A stretch of DNA of 11,948 bases, from positions 1-11,948 of the forward strand of contig JAJPEO010000211.1 in NCBI GenBank assembly GCA_021166815.1, given 5' to 3'. The position numbers and the translations under genes are program-made. The notes under the pieces are model-generated. The model did not search any database. It worked only from the letters and a program-made list of their open reading frames with translations, and was not told the DNA's origin. Source of the stretch: Nocardioides sp. Its GTDB lineage: Bacteria; Actinomycetota; Actinomycetes; Propionibacteriales; Nocardioidaceae. Positions 6,414 to 11,948 of this stretch are shown in pieces (within the stretch, counting starts at the first letter, position 1; each line of letters begins with the position of its first letter).

Positions 6414-6959
6414 TCACAAGGCCAGCAGGGAGGCGACCGGGAAGTCGCCCAGCAGCTCGCGCGGCTGGAGGAAACCCAGCTCCATGAGCACCGACACGCC
6501 CACGCACTCGCCGCCGCAACGCTCGACCAGCTCGCGGGTGGCCTTGACCGTGCCGCCGGTGGCCAGCACGTCGTCGACGAGCAGGACGCGCTCGCCCGGG
6601 GCGATCGCGTCGCGATGCAGCTCGAGGGTGGCGCTGCCGTACTCGAGGTCGTAGGACACCGCGTGGGTCTCGCGCGGCAGCTTCCCGGCCTTGCGCACGG
6701 GTACGAAGCCGGCGCCCAGCTCGAGGGCCACAGGCGCGGCCAGGATGAAGCCGCGTGCCTCCATGCCGACCACCTTGTCGACGACCGGGCGGCCGCCTTC
6801 ACGCCCCATGGCCGCCAGCGCGTGGACCGTGGCCGTGAAGGCGGTGTGGTCGGCGAGCACGGGCGTGATGTCCTTGAAGAGCACGCCCGGTTCGGGCCAC
6901 TCGGGGACGTCGATGATCAGGCGCTGCAGAGCCTCCTGGGCTGTGCGCCGGTCAGGCAC
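6414..6959 (-). CDS. apt: Adenine phosphoribosyltransferase
   Basis: Apt converts adenine and PRPP to AMP in purine salvage, in the cytoplasm. The protein has 181 residues, close to the E. coli enzyme. It shows the Apt-specific blocks PGVLFKDITPVL (24-35), GMEARGFILAAPVAL (65-79) and VRKAGKLPRET (88-98), and the PRPP-binding motif VLLVDDVLATGGT (125-137). The start is GTG at 6957-6959. A strong GGAGG lies 6 nt upstream, inside the 3' end of yajC, and the two genes overlap by 8 nt, so translation is probably coupled. The two are likely an operon from the yajC promoter. In the standard actinobacterial cluster secD and secF lie between yajC and apt; they are missing here. Confidence 0.96.
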   Translation of the reverse strand: MPDRRTAQEALQRLIIDVPEWPEPGVLFKDITPVLADHTAFTATVHALAAMGREGGRPVVDKVVGMEARGFILAAPVALELGAGFVPVRKAGKLPRETHAVSYDLEYGSATLELHRDAIAPGERVLLVDDVLATGGTVKATRELVERCGGECVGVSVLMELGFLQPRELLGDFPVASLLAL

Positions 6960-7254
6960 CGCCGGCCTCCGTGGTGCCCTCGTCGGGTGCGTCGACCGGG
7001 TCGGGCTGCACGGTGCTCACCGCGCCGCGCGCGGCCTGGATGACGACGCCGTCGGCCACCTCGATGCTGACCCGGTCGTCGGCCAGGGCGGTGATGGTGC
7101 CGAAGATGCCGGAGGCCAGCATGACCCGCTGGCCCACCTCCAGGCTCTGCTGGAGTCGCACCATGTCCTTCTGGCGACGCGAGGCGGGTCGGATCACGAT
7201 GAGCCAGAAGAGCACGAGGATCGCGACGAGGGGCAGCAGCTGTGCCAAGTCCAT
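6952..7254 (-). CDS. yajC: Preprotein translocase accessory subunit YajC
   Basis: YajC is a small inner-membrane protein that associates with SecDF and SecYEG. The 100-residue product has one N-terminal membrane segment (about 5-22, LLPLVAILVLFWLIVI) followed by the family's RPASRRQKD basic patch. The soluble YajC core follows (about 33-83), with the typical VGQRVMLASGIFGTI block, and then an acidic Pro-rich tail. The start at 7254 is supported by a TAGACT box 8 nt upstream and the lack of a Shine-Dalgarno. It lies 35 bp after ruvB and overlaps apt by 8 nt. Its usual downstream partners secD and secF are absent from this window. Confidence 0.92.
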   Translation of the reverse strand: MDLAQLLPLVAILVLFWLIVIRPASRRQKDMVRLQQSLEVGQRVMLASGIFGTITALADDRVSIEVADGVVIQAARGAVSTVQPDPVDAPDEGTTEAGGA

Positions 7255-7262
7255 GGTCGCGG

Positions 7263-7268
7263 AGTCTA
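7263..7268 (-). promoter_or_regulatory. Candidate -10 element (TAGACT) for yajC-apt, near-leaderless
   Basis: TAGACT on the minus strand lies in the ruvB-yajC gap and ends 8 nt before the yajC ATG. This suggests that yajC starts its own transcription unit rather than depending only on the SOS-regulated ruv operon. Confidence 0.5.
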
Positions 7269-7289
7269 CGCACCGAGTGGGCGGGACAC

Positions 7290-8381
7290 TCAGTCCTCGT
7301 CGAAGAGCATCAGGTCGGTGCCGGCCGCACCCGCCGGGACCGCCAGGCCCAGGTGGTGCCAGGCGGCCGGCGTGGCGATGCGCCCGCGGGGCGTGCGCGC
7401 GAGCATGCCCATGCGCACGAGGAACGGCTCGGCCACCTCCTCGACCGTCTCGCGCTCCTCCCCGACCGCGACCGCGAGCGTGGAGACCCCCACGGGCCCA
7501 CCGCCGAAGCGCCGGCACAGCACGTCGAGGACGGCCCGGTCGAGCCGGTCGAGCCCGGACTGGTCGACCTCGAAGAGGTCGAGGGCCTGGTGGGCGATCG
7601 GCAGGGTGACGATGCCATCGGCGCGCACCTGCGCGAAGTCACGGACGCGGCGCAGCAGACGGTTGGCGATGCGCGGGGTGCCGCGAGAGCGCGAGGCGAT
7701 CTCGCTGCACCCGTCGTCGCGAACCTCCACGCCGAGCAGCCCGGCCGACCGACGCACGATCAGCTCAAGGTCGCTGGACTCGTAGAACTCCAGGTGGGCG
7801 GTGAAGCCGAAGCGGTCGCGCAGCGGCCCCGGCAGGAGCCCCGCCCGCGTGGTGGCACCGACCAGCGTGAACGGCGGGATCTCCAGCGGGATCGCCGTGG
7901 CCCCCGGCCCCTTGCCGATGACGACGTCGACGCGGAAGTCCTCCATGGCCATGTAGAGCATCTCCTCGGCGGGCCGCGACATGCGGTGGATCTCGTCGAC
8001 GAAGAGCACGTCGCCCTCGTTGAGCCCTGACAGGATCGCGGCGAGGTCGCCGGCATGGGTGATGGCCGGTCCACTCGTGACGCGCAGCGGCACGCCCATC
8101 TCGGCAGCGATGATCATGGCGAGGGTCGTCTTGCCGAGCCCGGGAGGACCCGAGAGGAGCACGTGGTCGGGCACCCGGCCCCGTCGGCGCGCCGCCTCGA
8201 GCACGAGGCCCAGCTGGTCGCGCACACGAGCCTGGCCGACGACCTCGTCGAGGGTCCGCGGACGCAGGGCCGCCTCGACCGCGCGATCGTCGCCCCCGGC
8301 TTCGGCGTCGGTGAGCCGCTGGAGGTACGCCGACTCGGCGGATCCCAGCTCCTCGTCGACGTCGGTGTCGTCCCAGTTCAT
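7290..8381 (-). CDS. ruvB: Holliday junction branch-migration ATPase RuvB
   Basis: RuvB is the AAA+ motor that pulls DNA through the RuvA-bound Holliday junction. The 363-residue protein has Walker A GPPGLGKT (78-85), Walker B LFVDEIH (126-132), the GATTRAG sensor block (175-181) and LRDRFG (187-192, arginine-finger region). A C-terminal winged helix follows ([17 protein letters not shown], then RTPRGR). The N-terminus is extended by about 30 acidic residues compared with E. coli. The ATG at 8381 has AGAGGAG at a good distance. It follows ruvA with a 20-nt gap. Confidence 0.98.
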   Translation of the reverse strand: MNWDDTDVDEELGSAESAYLQRLTDAEAGGDDRAVEAALRPRTLDEVVGQARVRDQLGLVLEAARRRGRVPDHVLLSGPPGLGKTTLAMIIAAEMGVPLRVTSGPAITHAGDLAAILSGLNEGDVLFVDEIHRMSRPAEEMLYMAMEDFRVDVVIGKGPGATAIPLEIPPFTLVGATTRAGLLPGPLRDRFGFTAHLEFYESSDLELIVRRSAGLLGVEVRDDGCSEIASRSRGTPRIANRLLRRVRDFAQVRADGIVTLPIAHQALDLFEVDQSGLDRLDRAVLDVLCRRFGGGPVGVSTLAVAVGEERETVEEVAEPFLVRMGMLARTPRGRIATPAAWHHLGLAVPAGAAGTDLMLFDED

Positions 8382-8401
8382 CGCGCGTCTCCTCTCACGG
8401 C

Positions 8402-9001
8402 TCAGGCCTTGCTGAGCGTGCGCAGCGCTGCCCGCAGCAGCGCGCCGACGTCGGGCTGGTCACCGGCCTGGTCGGCGACGGCGTCCACCGCGCGGTCGGC
8501 GTCACGCGCGGACCAGCCCAGGCCCACCAGGCCCTGGTGGACCTGGTCGCGCCACACCGCGGCAGCCGTCCGGACGCCGGGGGCACCGGTCGTGCCGGGC
8601 ACGACACCGATGCGGTCGCGCAGCTCCAGCACGATGCGCTGGGCGCCCTTCTGCCCGATCCCCGGGACCGCCGTCAGCGTCTTGAAGTCCTCGTCGGCGA
8701 TCGCCTGGCGCAGCCGGTCGGGGCTGAGCACCGCGACCATGGCCTGCGCGAGCTTGGGGCCCACTCCCGAGGCGGTCTGCAGCATCTCGAAAAGGGACTT
8801 CTCGTCCTCGTCGGTGAACCCGAACACCGTGAGGGAGTCCTCCCTGACGACCATGCTGGTCGGCAGGGTCGCGACCTGACCGACCCGCAGCGTCGCCAGC
8901 GTGGCGGGGGTGCACTGCAGCTCCAGGCCGACTCCCCCGACCTCGACGACGGCGCTGGAGACGGTGATGGCGGCGACGGGGCCGCGCACGAAGGCGATCA
9001 T
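8402..9001 (-). CDS. ruvA: Holliday junction DNA helicase subunit RuvA
   Basis: RuvA binds the four-way junction as a tetramer and loads RuvB. In this 199-residue protein, domain I is an OB fold (about 1-62) with the acidic pin residues E54 and D55. Domain II holds two helix-hairpin-helix motifs, SGVGPK (78-83) and PGIGQK (113-118). Domain III (about 145-199) is the RuvB-contacting helical domain, joined by a flexible Gly/Pro linker. The ATG at 8999-9001 overlaps the ruvC stop as ATGA, and a strong GGGGAGGA lies just upstream within ruvC, so translation should be coupled. Confidence 0.97.
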   Translation of the reverse strand: MIAFVRGPVAAITVSSAVVEVGGVGLELQCTPATLATLRVGQVATLPTSMVVREDSLTVFGFTDEDEKSLFEMLQTASGVGPKLAQAMVAVLSPDRLRQAIADEDFKTLTAVPGIGQKGAQRIVLELRDRIGVVPGTTGAPGVRTAAAVWRDQVHQGLVGLGWSARDADRAVDAVADQAGDQPDVGALLRAALRTLSKA

Positions 9002-9519
9002 CGGTTCCTCCCCGCCGCGGAGAGCGCGGCGTCGATGCGGGCCTGGGCGCCGCCGCGCCAGACGTGGGTGATGGCCAGGGCGAGGGCGTCGGCCGCGTCG
9101 GCCGGCTTGGGCGGACTCTCCAGGCGCAGGATGCGGGTGACCATCGCGCCCACCTGGTCCTTGGTGGCGCGACCGTTGCCGGACACGGCCGCCTTGACCT
9201 CGCTCGGGGTGTGCATCGCGATCGGCAGCCCCCGACGGGCCGCGACGACCATCGCGATGCCGCTGGCCTGGGCGGTGCCCATGATCGTGCTGGAGTCGGA
9301 GCGCGCGAAGACGCGCTCGACGGCGACCGCGTCGGGGCGGTGCTCCTCGAGCCACGCCGTCAGGCCCTTCTCGATGCTCAGCAGGCGCTGGGCGACGGGC
9401 AGGCTCGCGCTGGTGCGGATCACGCCCACGTCGACCATGGTCAGTGGTCGTCCGACGCTCCCGTCGACCACGCCGACGCCGCACCGGGTCAGGCCGGGGT
9501 CGATGCCGAGCACCCGCAT
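8998..9519 (-). CDS. ruvC: Crossover junction endodeoxyribonuclease RuvC
   Basis: RuvC resolves Holliday junctions by paired cuts. The 173-residue protein has the four catalytic acids: D7 (GIDPG), E68 (VAVERVF), and D141 and D144 (DAADAL). The length matches the family. I chose the ATG at 9517-9519 because MRVLGIDPG is the usual N-terminus and AGGGGAG lies just upstream. A longer frame reaches 9621 but would translate through the LexA box and lacks support. It is the first gene of a ruvC-ruvA-ruvB operon under a LexA box. Confidence 0.97.
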   Translation of the reverse strand: MRVLGIDPGLTRCGVGVVDGSVGRPLTMVDVGVIRTSASLPVAQRLLSIEKGLTAWLEEHRPDAVAVERVFARSDSSTIMGTAQASGIAMVVAARRGLPIAMHTPSEVKAAVSGNGRATKDQVGAMVTRILRLESPPKPADAADALALAITHVWRGGAQARIDAALSAAGRNR

Positions 9520-9549
9520 GCTGCTCCCCTTCCGACCGCGACGACTGTC

Positions 9550-9563
9550 CGAACACATGTTCG
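9550..9563. promoter_or_regulatory. LexA (SOS) box upstream of ruvCAB
   Basis: CGAAC and GTTCG arms surround ACAT. This fits the mycobacterial SOS-box consensus (TCGAAC, RNRY, GTTYGA) at all but the two outermost positions. It sits 30 bp upstream of the ruvC ATG and just downstream of a candidate -10, where a bound repressor would block initiation. Confidence 0.8.
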
Positions 9564-9569
9564 TTCCAG

Positions 9570-9575
9570 AGGCTA
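9570..9575 (-). promoter_or_regulatory. Candidate -10 element (TAGCCT) of the ruvCAB operon
   Basis: TAGCCT on the minus strand fits TANNNT. The predicted start site falls inside the LexA box, giving a leader of about 40 nt that contains the ruvC Shine-Dalgarno. Confidence 0.4.
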
Positions 9576-9637
9576 ACCCGACGGTCGCCCGGGTCCGCGC
9601 GCGACACGCGTGGACGCCCACGGGGTGCGCGGGTGCC

Positions 9638-10411
9638 TCAGTCCTCGGCGCCCTCGAGCTCGGCGAGCACGTCCTCGGGGATGTCGACGTTGGTGAACAC
9701 GTCCTGGACGTCGTCGAGGTCCTCGAGGGCGTCGACCAGGCGCATGACCTTGCCCGCGCCCTCGGCGTCGACAGGGATCTCCAGGCTCGCGACGAACTGC
9801 ACGTCGGCGGAGTCGTAGTCGATGCCCGCCTCCTGCAGGGCCGTGCGCACGGCGACCACGTCGGTGGCTTCGCTCTGCACCTCGAAGGCGTCGTCGAGGT
9901 CGTTGACCTCCTCGGCGCCCGCGTCGAGGGTCGCCTCGAGCACGTCGTCCTCGCTCACCTCGCGCCCCTCCTGGGACTTGGGCACCACCACGACGCCCTT
10001 GCGGGTGAACAGGCGCGAGACCGAGCCGGGGTCAGCCATGGTGCCGCCGTTGCGGGTGACCGCGGTGCGGACCTCCATCGCGGCGCGGTTCTTGTTGTCG
10101 GTGAGGCACTCGACGAGGAAGGCGACGCCCTGCGGGCCGTAGACCTCGTAGGAGATGCCCTGGTAGTCGACGCCACCGGACTCGGCGCCGGACCCGCGCT
10201 TGACCGCGGAGTCGATGTTCTTGTTGGGGACCGAGCTCTTCTTGGCCTTCTGGATGGCGTCGTAGAGGGTCGGGTTGCCCGAGGGGTCACCACCGCCCAT
10301 CTTCGCGGCGACCTCGATGTTCTTGATGAGCTTGGCGAAGAGCTTGCCGCGCTTGGCGTCGATCGCGGCCTTCTTGTGCTTCGTCGTCGCCCACTTGGAG
10401 TGGCCAGACAT
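9638..10411 (-). CDS. yebC: YebC/PmpR (TACO1) family protein
   Basis: This 257-residue protein shows the diagnostic N-terminus [18 protein letters not shown] and the [27 protein letters not shown] and LTDNKNRAA blocks. The C-terminus is strongly acidic. The family was long described as transcriptional regulators; more recent work links it and mitochondrial TACO1 to translation through difficult stretches such as polyproline. I cannot tell from sequence which role dominates here. The ATG at 10411 has AGAGGGA upstream. It follows pdxT with a 15-nt gap (probably one operon) and precedes ruvC, a conserved arrangement. Confidence 0.96.
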   Translation of the reverse strand: MSGHSKWATTKHKKAAIDAKRGKLFAKLIKNIEVAAKMGGGDPSGNPTLYDAIQKAKKSSVPNKNIDSAVKRGSGAESGGVDYQGISYEVYGPQGVAFLVECLTDNKNRAAMEVRTAVTRNGGTMADPGSVSRLFTRKGVVVVPKSQEGREVSEDDVLEATLDAGAEEVNDLDDAFEVQSEATDVVAVRTALQEAGIDYDSADVQFVASLEIPVDAEGAGKVMRLVDALEDLDDVQDVFTNVDIPEDVLAELEGAED

Positions 10412-10426
10412 GCGTCCCTCTTTCGG

Positions 10427-11050
10427 TCAGTGCGTCGTCGGGTTCCGGGGCCCTGGGGCCGAGCGAACCACGTCCACGAAGAGGGCGTGCACCCGGCTGT
10501 CGCCGCCGACCTCCGGATGGAAGGAGGTCGCCATCAGCGAGCCCTGGCGAACCGCGACGATCCTACCCGCGGCGCTCCCGCCCTCCACGCGCGCCAGCAC
10601 CTCGACGTCCGGACCGACCTCCTCCACCCACGGCGCACGGATGAAGACCGCGTGCAGCGGGCCCTGGACCCCGACCATCTCCAGCTCCGTCTCGAAGGAC
10701 TCCACCTGGCGGCCGAACGCGTTACGGCGCACGGTGATGTCGAGGCCGCCGATCGTCTGCTGGCCCTCGACGCCGTCGAGGACGCGGTCGGCCAGCAGCA
10801 CCATTCCCGCGCAGGTGCCGAGCACCGGCAGGCCCGCCGCGACCGCGGCACGCAGGGGGTCGAGGAGGTCGAAGATTCCGGCGAGCTTGATCATCGTCGT
10901 CGACTCACCTCCCGGGATCACCAGGGCGTCGCAGGCGTCGAGCTCGTGGGTGCGGCGTACGGTCATGGGCCGGGCACCGGCGTGCTCGAGGGCGGTCAGG
11001 TGCTCGCGTACGTCACCCTGCAGTGAAAGCACGCCGATCGTCGGGGTCAC
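10427..11050 (-). CDS. pdxT: Pyridoxal 5'-phosphate synthase glutaminase subunit PdxT
   Basis: PdxT hydrolyses glutamine and passes ammonia to PdxS for PLP synthesis. The 207-residue protein has the class I amidotransferase triad C80 (LGTCAGM), H178 and E180 (FHPE), plus the PdxT-specific [12 protein letters not shown] (6-17) and PGGESTT (46-52). I chose GTG at 11048-11050, which gives the standard N-terminus ([12 protein letters not shown]). An upstream extension to 11194 would run into the divergent lipoprotein gene and is basic, low-complexity sequence. No Shine-Dalgarno is evident; a TAGGAT box lies 8 nt upstream. pdxS is not adjacent. Confidence 0.96.
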   Translation of the reverse strand: MTPTIGVLSLQGDVREHLTALEHAGARPMTVRRTHELDACDALVIPGGESTTMIKLAGIFDLLDPLRAAVAAGLPVLGTCAGMVLLADRVLDGVEGQQTIGGLDITVRRNAFGRQVESFETELEMVGVQGPLHAVFIRAPWVEEVGPDVEVLARVEGGSAAGRIVAVRQGSLMATSFHPEVGGDSRVHALFVDVVRSAPGPRNPTTH

Positions 11051-11058
11051 GAAGGGCG

Positions 11059-11064
11059 ATCCTA
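11059..11064 (-). promoter_or_regulatory. Candidate -10 element (TAGGAT) for pdxT-yebC, near-leaderless
   Basis: TAGGAT on the minus strand ends 8 nt before the pdxT GTG. It is back to back with the TATGCT box of the divergent lipoprotein gene, within a 44-bp intergenic region. Confidence 0.45.
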
Positions 11065-11082
11065 GGGTTTGCCGTTGCTTCC

Positions 11083-11088
11083 TATGCT
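11083..11088 (+). promoter_or_regulatory. Candidate -10 element (TATGCT) giving a leaderless lipoprotein transcript
   Basis: TATGCT ends 6 nt before the ATG at 11095, and no Shine-Dalgarno is present. The expected start site falls on or next to the start codon. Confidence 0.5.
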
Positions 11089-11094
11089 CACGCC

Positions 11095-11948
11095 ATGAGG
11101 ACCTGGCGCTGGCGGGCGGCCGTCGCCGGCCTGTGCGCCGTCCTGGTCTCGACCGGTTGCTCCACCGGTCCCGCCCCGTCGCAGGACCCGACACCGCGAC
11201 CCGCAGCGCCGCGGACGACCGCGGACGAGCGCGGCGACACCGGCGGCGTGGCGTCCTGGCCGACTGCCGACCCCGCGTCCCTGGGCCTGGACGGCCGGGC
11301 GCTGAGGCGCCTGGCCCGTGACGCGCGCCGGGCGCGGTCGAGCTGCTACGCCGTGGCCCGCGAGGGCGCCATCGCCGGGGAGTGGAACTGGCACCTCGGG
11401 GCCGACCAGCCTCGCCAGGTCTTCTCCATCACCAAGTCCGTCACCAGCGCGCTGGTCGGCATCGCCGTCGCGGACGGCGACCTGCGCCTGGACGACCCGG
11501 TCGCGCGCTACGTGCCGAGCTGGCGAGGCACCCCTTCGGCAAGGGTGACGGTGCGCAACCTGCTCGCCAACGACAGCGGCCGGTTCTGGTCCCTGCAGTC
11601 CGACTACACCGACCTGGTCCGGGCCCCCGACCGCACCGGGTACGCGATCGGGCTCACCCAACAGTTCGCGCCCGGGACCACCTGGGCCTACAACAACGCC
11701 GCGATCCAGGTGCTCGAGGCGGTGCTGAGCCGGGCGACCGGCACGCCGGTCGAGGAGCTCGCCGAGGAGCGTCTCTTCGCACCGCTGGGCATGGCCGACT
11801 CCTCGTTGATCGGGTCGGGCAGCGCCGCGGGAGCCCCGCTGTTCTTCGGCCTGCAGACCACCTGTCGCGATCTGCTGCGGTTCGGCCAGCTCTACCTCGA
11901 CGAGGGCCGCGTGGACGGCCAGCACCTCCTCCCCCGCAGCTTCGTGCG
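11095..11948 (+). CDS. Lipoprotein serine hydrolase, beta-lactamase (class C/NylB-like) family, C-terminus beyond window
   Basis: At least 284 residues are visible; the frame is open at the window end. A lipoprotein signal peptide (basic RTWRWR, hydrophobic stretch, then VSTGC with Cys22) implies a surface-anchored protein. The -3 lipobox residue is Ser, slightly off consensus. A Pro/Thr-rich linker (about 23-55) follows. The catalytic SxxK is S111-I-T-K114 (FSITKS), and the second motif is Y199-N-N201 (WAYNNAA). The third motif lies beyond the window. The usual LLxHTSG block is replaced by LLANDSGRF, and the [10 protein letters not shown] segment recalls 6-aminohexanoate-dimer hydrolase-like esterases/amidases more than true beta-lactamases. 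The substrate is unknown. It is divergent from pdxT with no functional link that I can see. Confidence 0.88.
   Translation, partial: MRTWRWRAAVAGLCAVLVSTGCSTGPAPSQDPTPRPAAPRTTADERGDTGGVASWPTADPASLGLDGRALRRLARDARRARSSCYAVAREGAIAGEWNWHLGADQPRQVFSITKSVTSALVGIAVADGDLRLDDPVARYVPSWRGTPSARVTVRNLLANDSGRFWSLQSDYTDLVRAPDRTGYAIGLTQQFAPGTTWAYNNAAIQVLEAVLSRATGTPVEELAEERLFAPLGMADSSLIGSGSAAGAPLFFGLQTTCRDLLRFGQLYLDEGRVDGQHLLPRSFV

Noticed and set aside
4993..6654. Plus-strand open frame opposite relA and apt
   Set aside because: Antisense shadow of two well-supported enzymes with no recognisable domains.
8998..9621. N-terminally extended ruvC
   Set aside because: It would be translated through the LexA box and promoter; the ATG at 9519 has a strong Shine-Dalgarno and the canonical N-terminus.
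9609..9622. CGTGG/CCACG hairpin as a yebC terminator
   Set aside because: The stem is only 5 bp with no U-tract; it cannot be told from chance pairing in GC-rich DNA.
8537..11026. Long plus-strand open frame (829 codons) opposite pdxT, yebC and ruvC
   Set aside because: It is antisense to clearly recognised genes, has low-complexity Arg/Gly/Asp composition and matches no family. Such frames are common in GC-rich DNA.
10427..11194. N-terminally extended pdxT
   Set aside because: The extension overlaps the divergent lipoprotein gene start and is basic low-complexity sequence; the standard PdxT N-terminus begins at the GTG at 11050.

Overview
This is a GC-rich stretch of an actinobacterial chromosome. 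The conserved order of hisS, an MBL-fold hydrolase, relA, apt, yajC, ruvB, ruvA, ruvC, yebC and pdxT, the frequent GTG starts, a mycobacterial-type LexA box and several leaderless-looking promoters all point that way. A Nocardioidaceae-like (Nocardioides-type) host is my best guess, but this is an inference from gene style, not a database match.

Layout. Positions 1-1407 (minus strand) hold a two-gene unit, an MBL-fold hydrolase followed by hisS, which is cut by the window start. A divergent DUF349 coiled-coil protein (plus, 1520-2773) faces relA (minus, 4072-6357). Between these two convergent genes sits an unusual cassette (about 2821-4051). It carries one gene with an N-terminal AbiEi-like winged helix and a C-terminal DUF559/Vsr-like PD-(D/E)XK nuclease domain. 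The gene is enclosed by 81-bp inverted repeats whose outer 37 bp are identical. From relA onward everything to 11050 is on the minus strand. In transcription order it reads pdxT-yebC, then ruvC-ruvA-ruvB under a LexA box, then yajC-apt, then relA. A divergent lipoprotein serine hydrolase (plus, from 11095) runs off the right end.

How the genes work together. RuvA, RuvB and RuvC form the Holliday-junction branch migration and resolution machine, and the LexA box at 9550-9563 places it in the SOS response. RelA makes and degrades (p)ppGpp. Apt salvages adenine. PdxT is the glutaminase of pyridoxal phosphate synthesis. YebC is a translation-associated factor. YajC is the small Sec-translocase accessory, but the secD and secF genes that normally separate yajC from apt in this cluster are absent: yajC and apt overlap by 8 bases.

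Most interesting. The nuclease cassette is the best candidate for an undescribed system. Its ends carry a hairpin that resembles a type I-E CRISPR repeat, although there is no array. Inside that lies the palindrome GGCCGAAATTTCGGCC, with half-sites repeated 20 bp apart. A perfect actinobacterial DnaA box lies upstream of the gene. A symmetric 6-bp direct repeat outside the ends could be a target-site duplication. No transposase is visible, so the nuclease-like protein itself, or an element acting in trans, would have to account for its movement.
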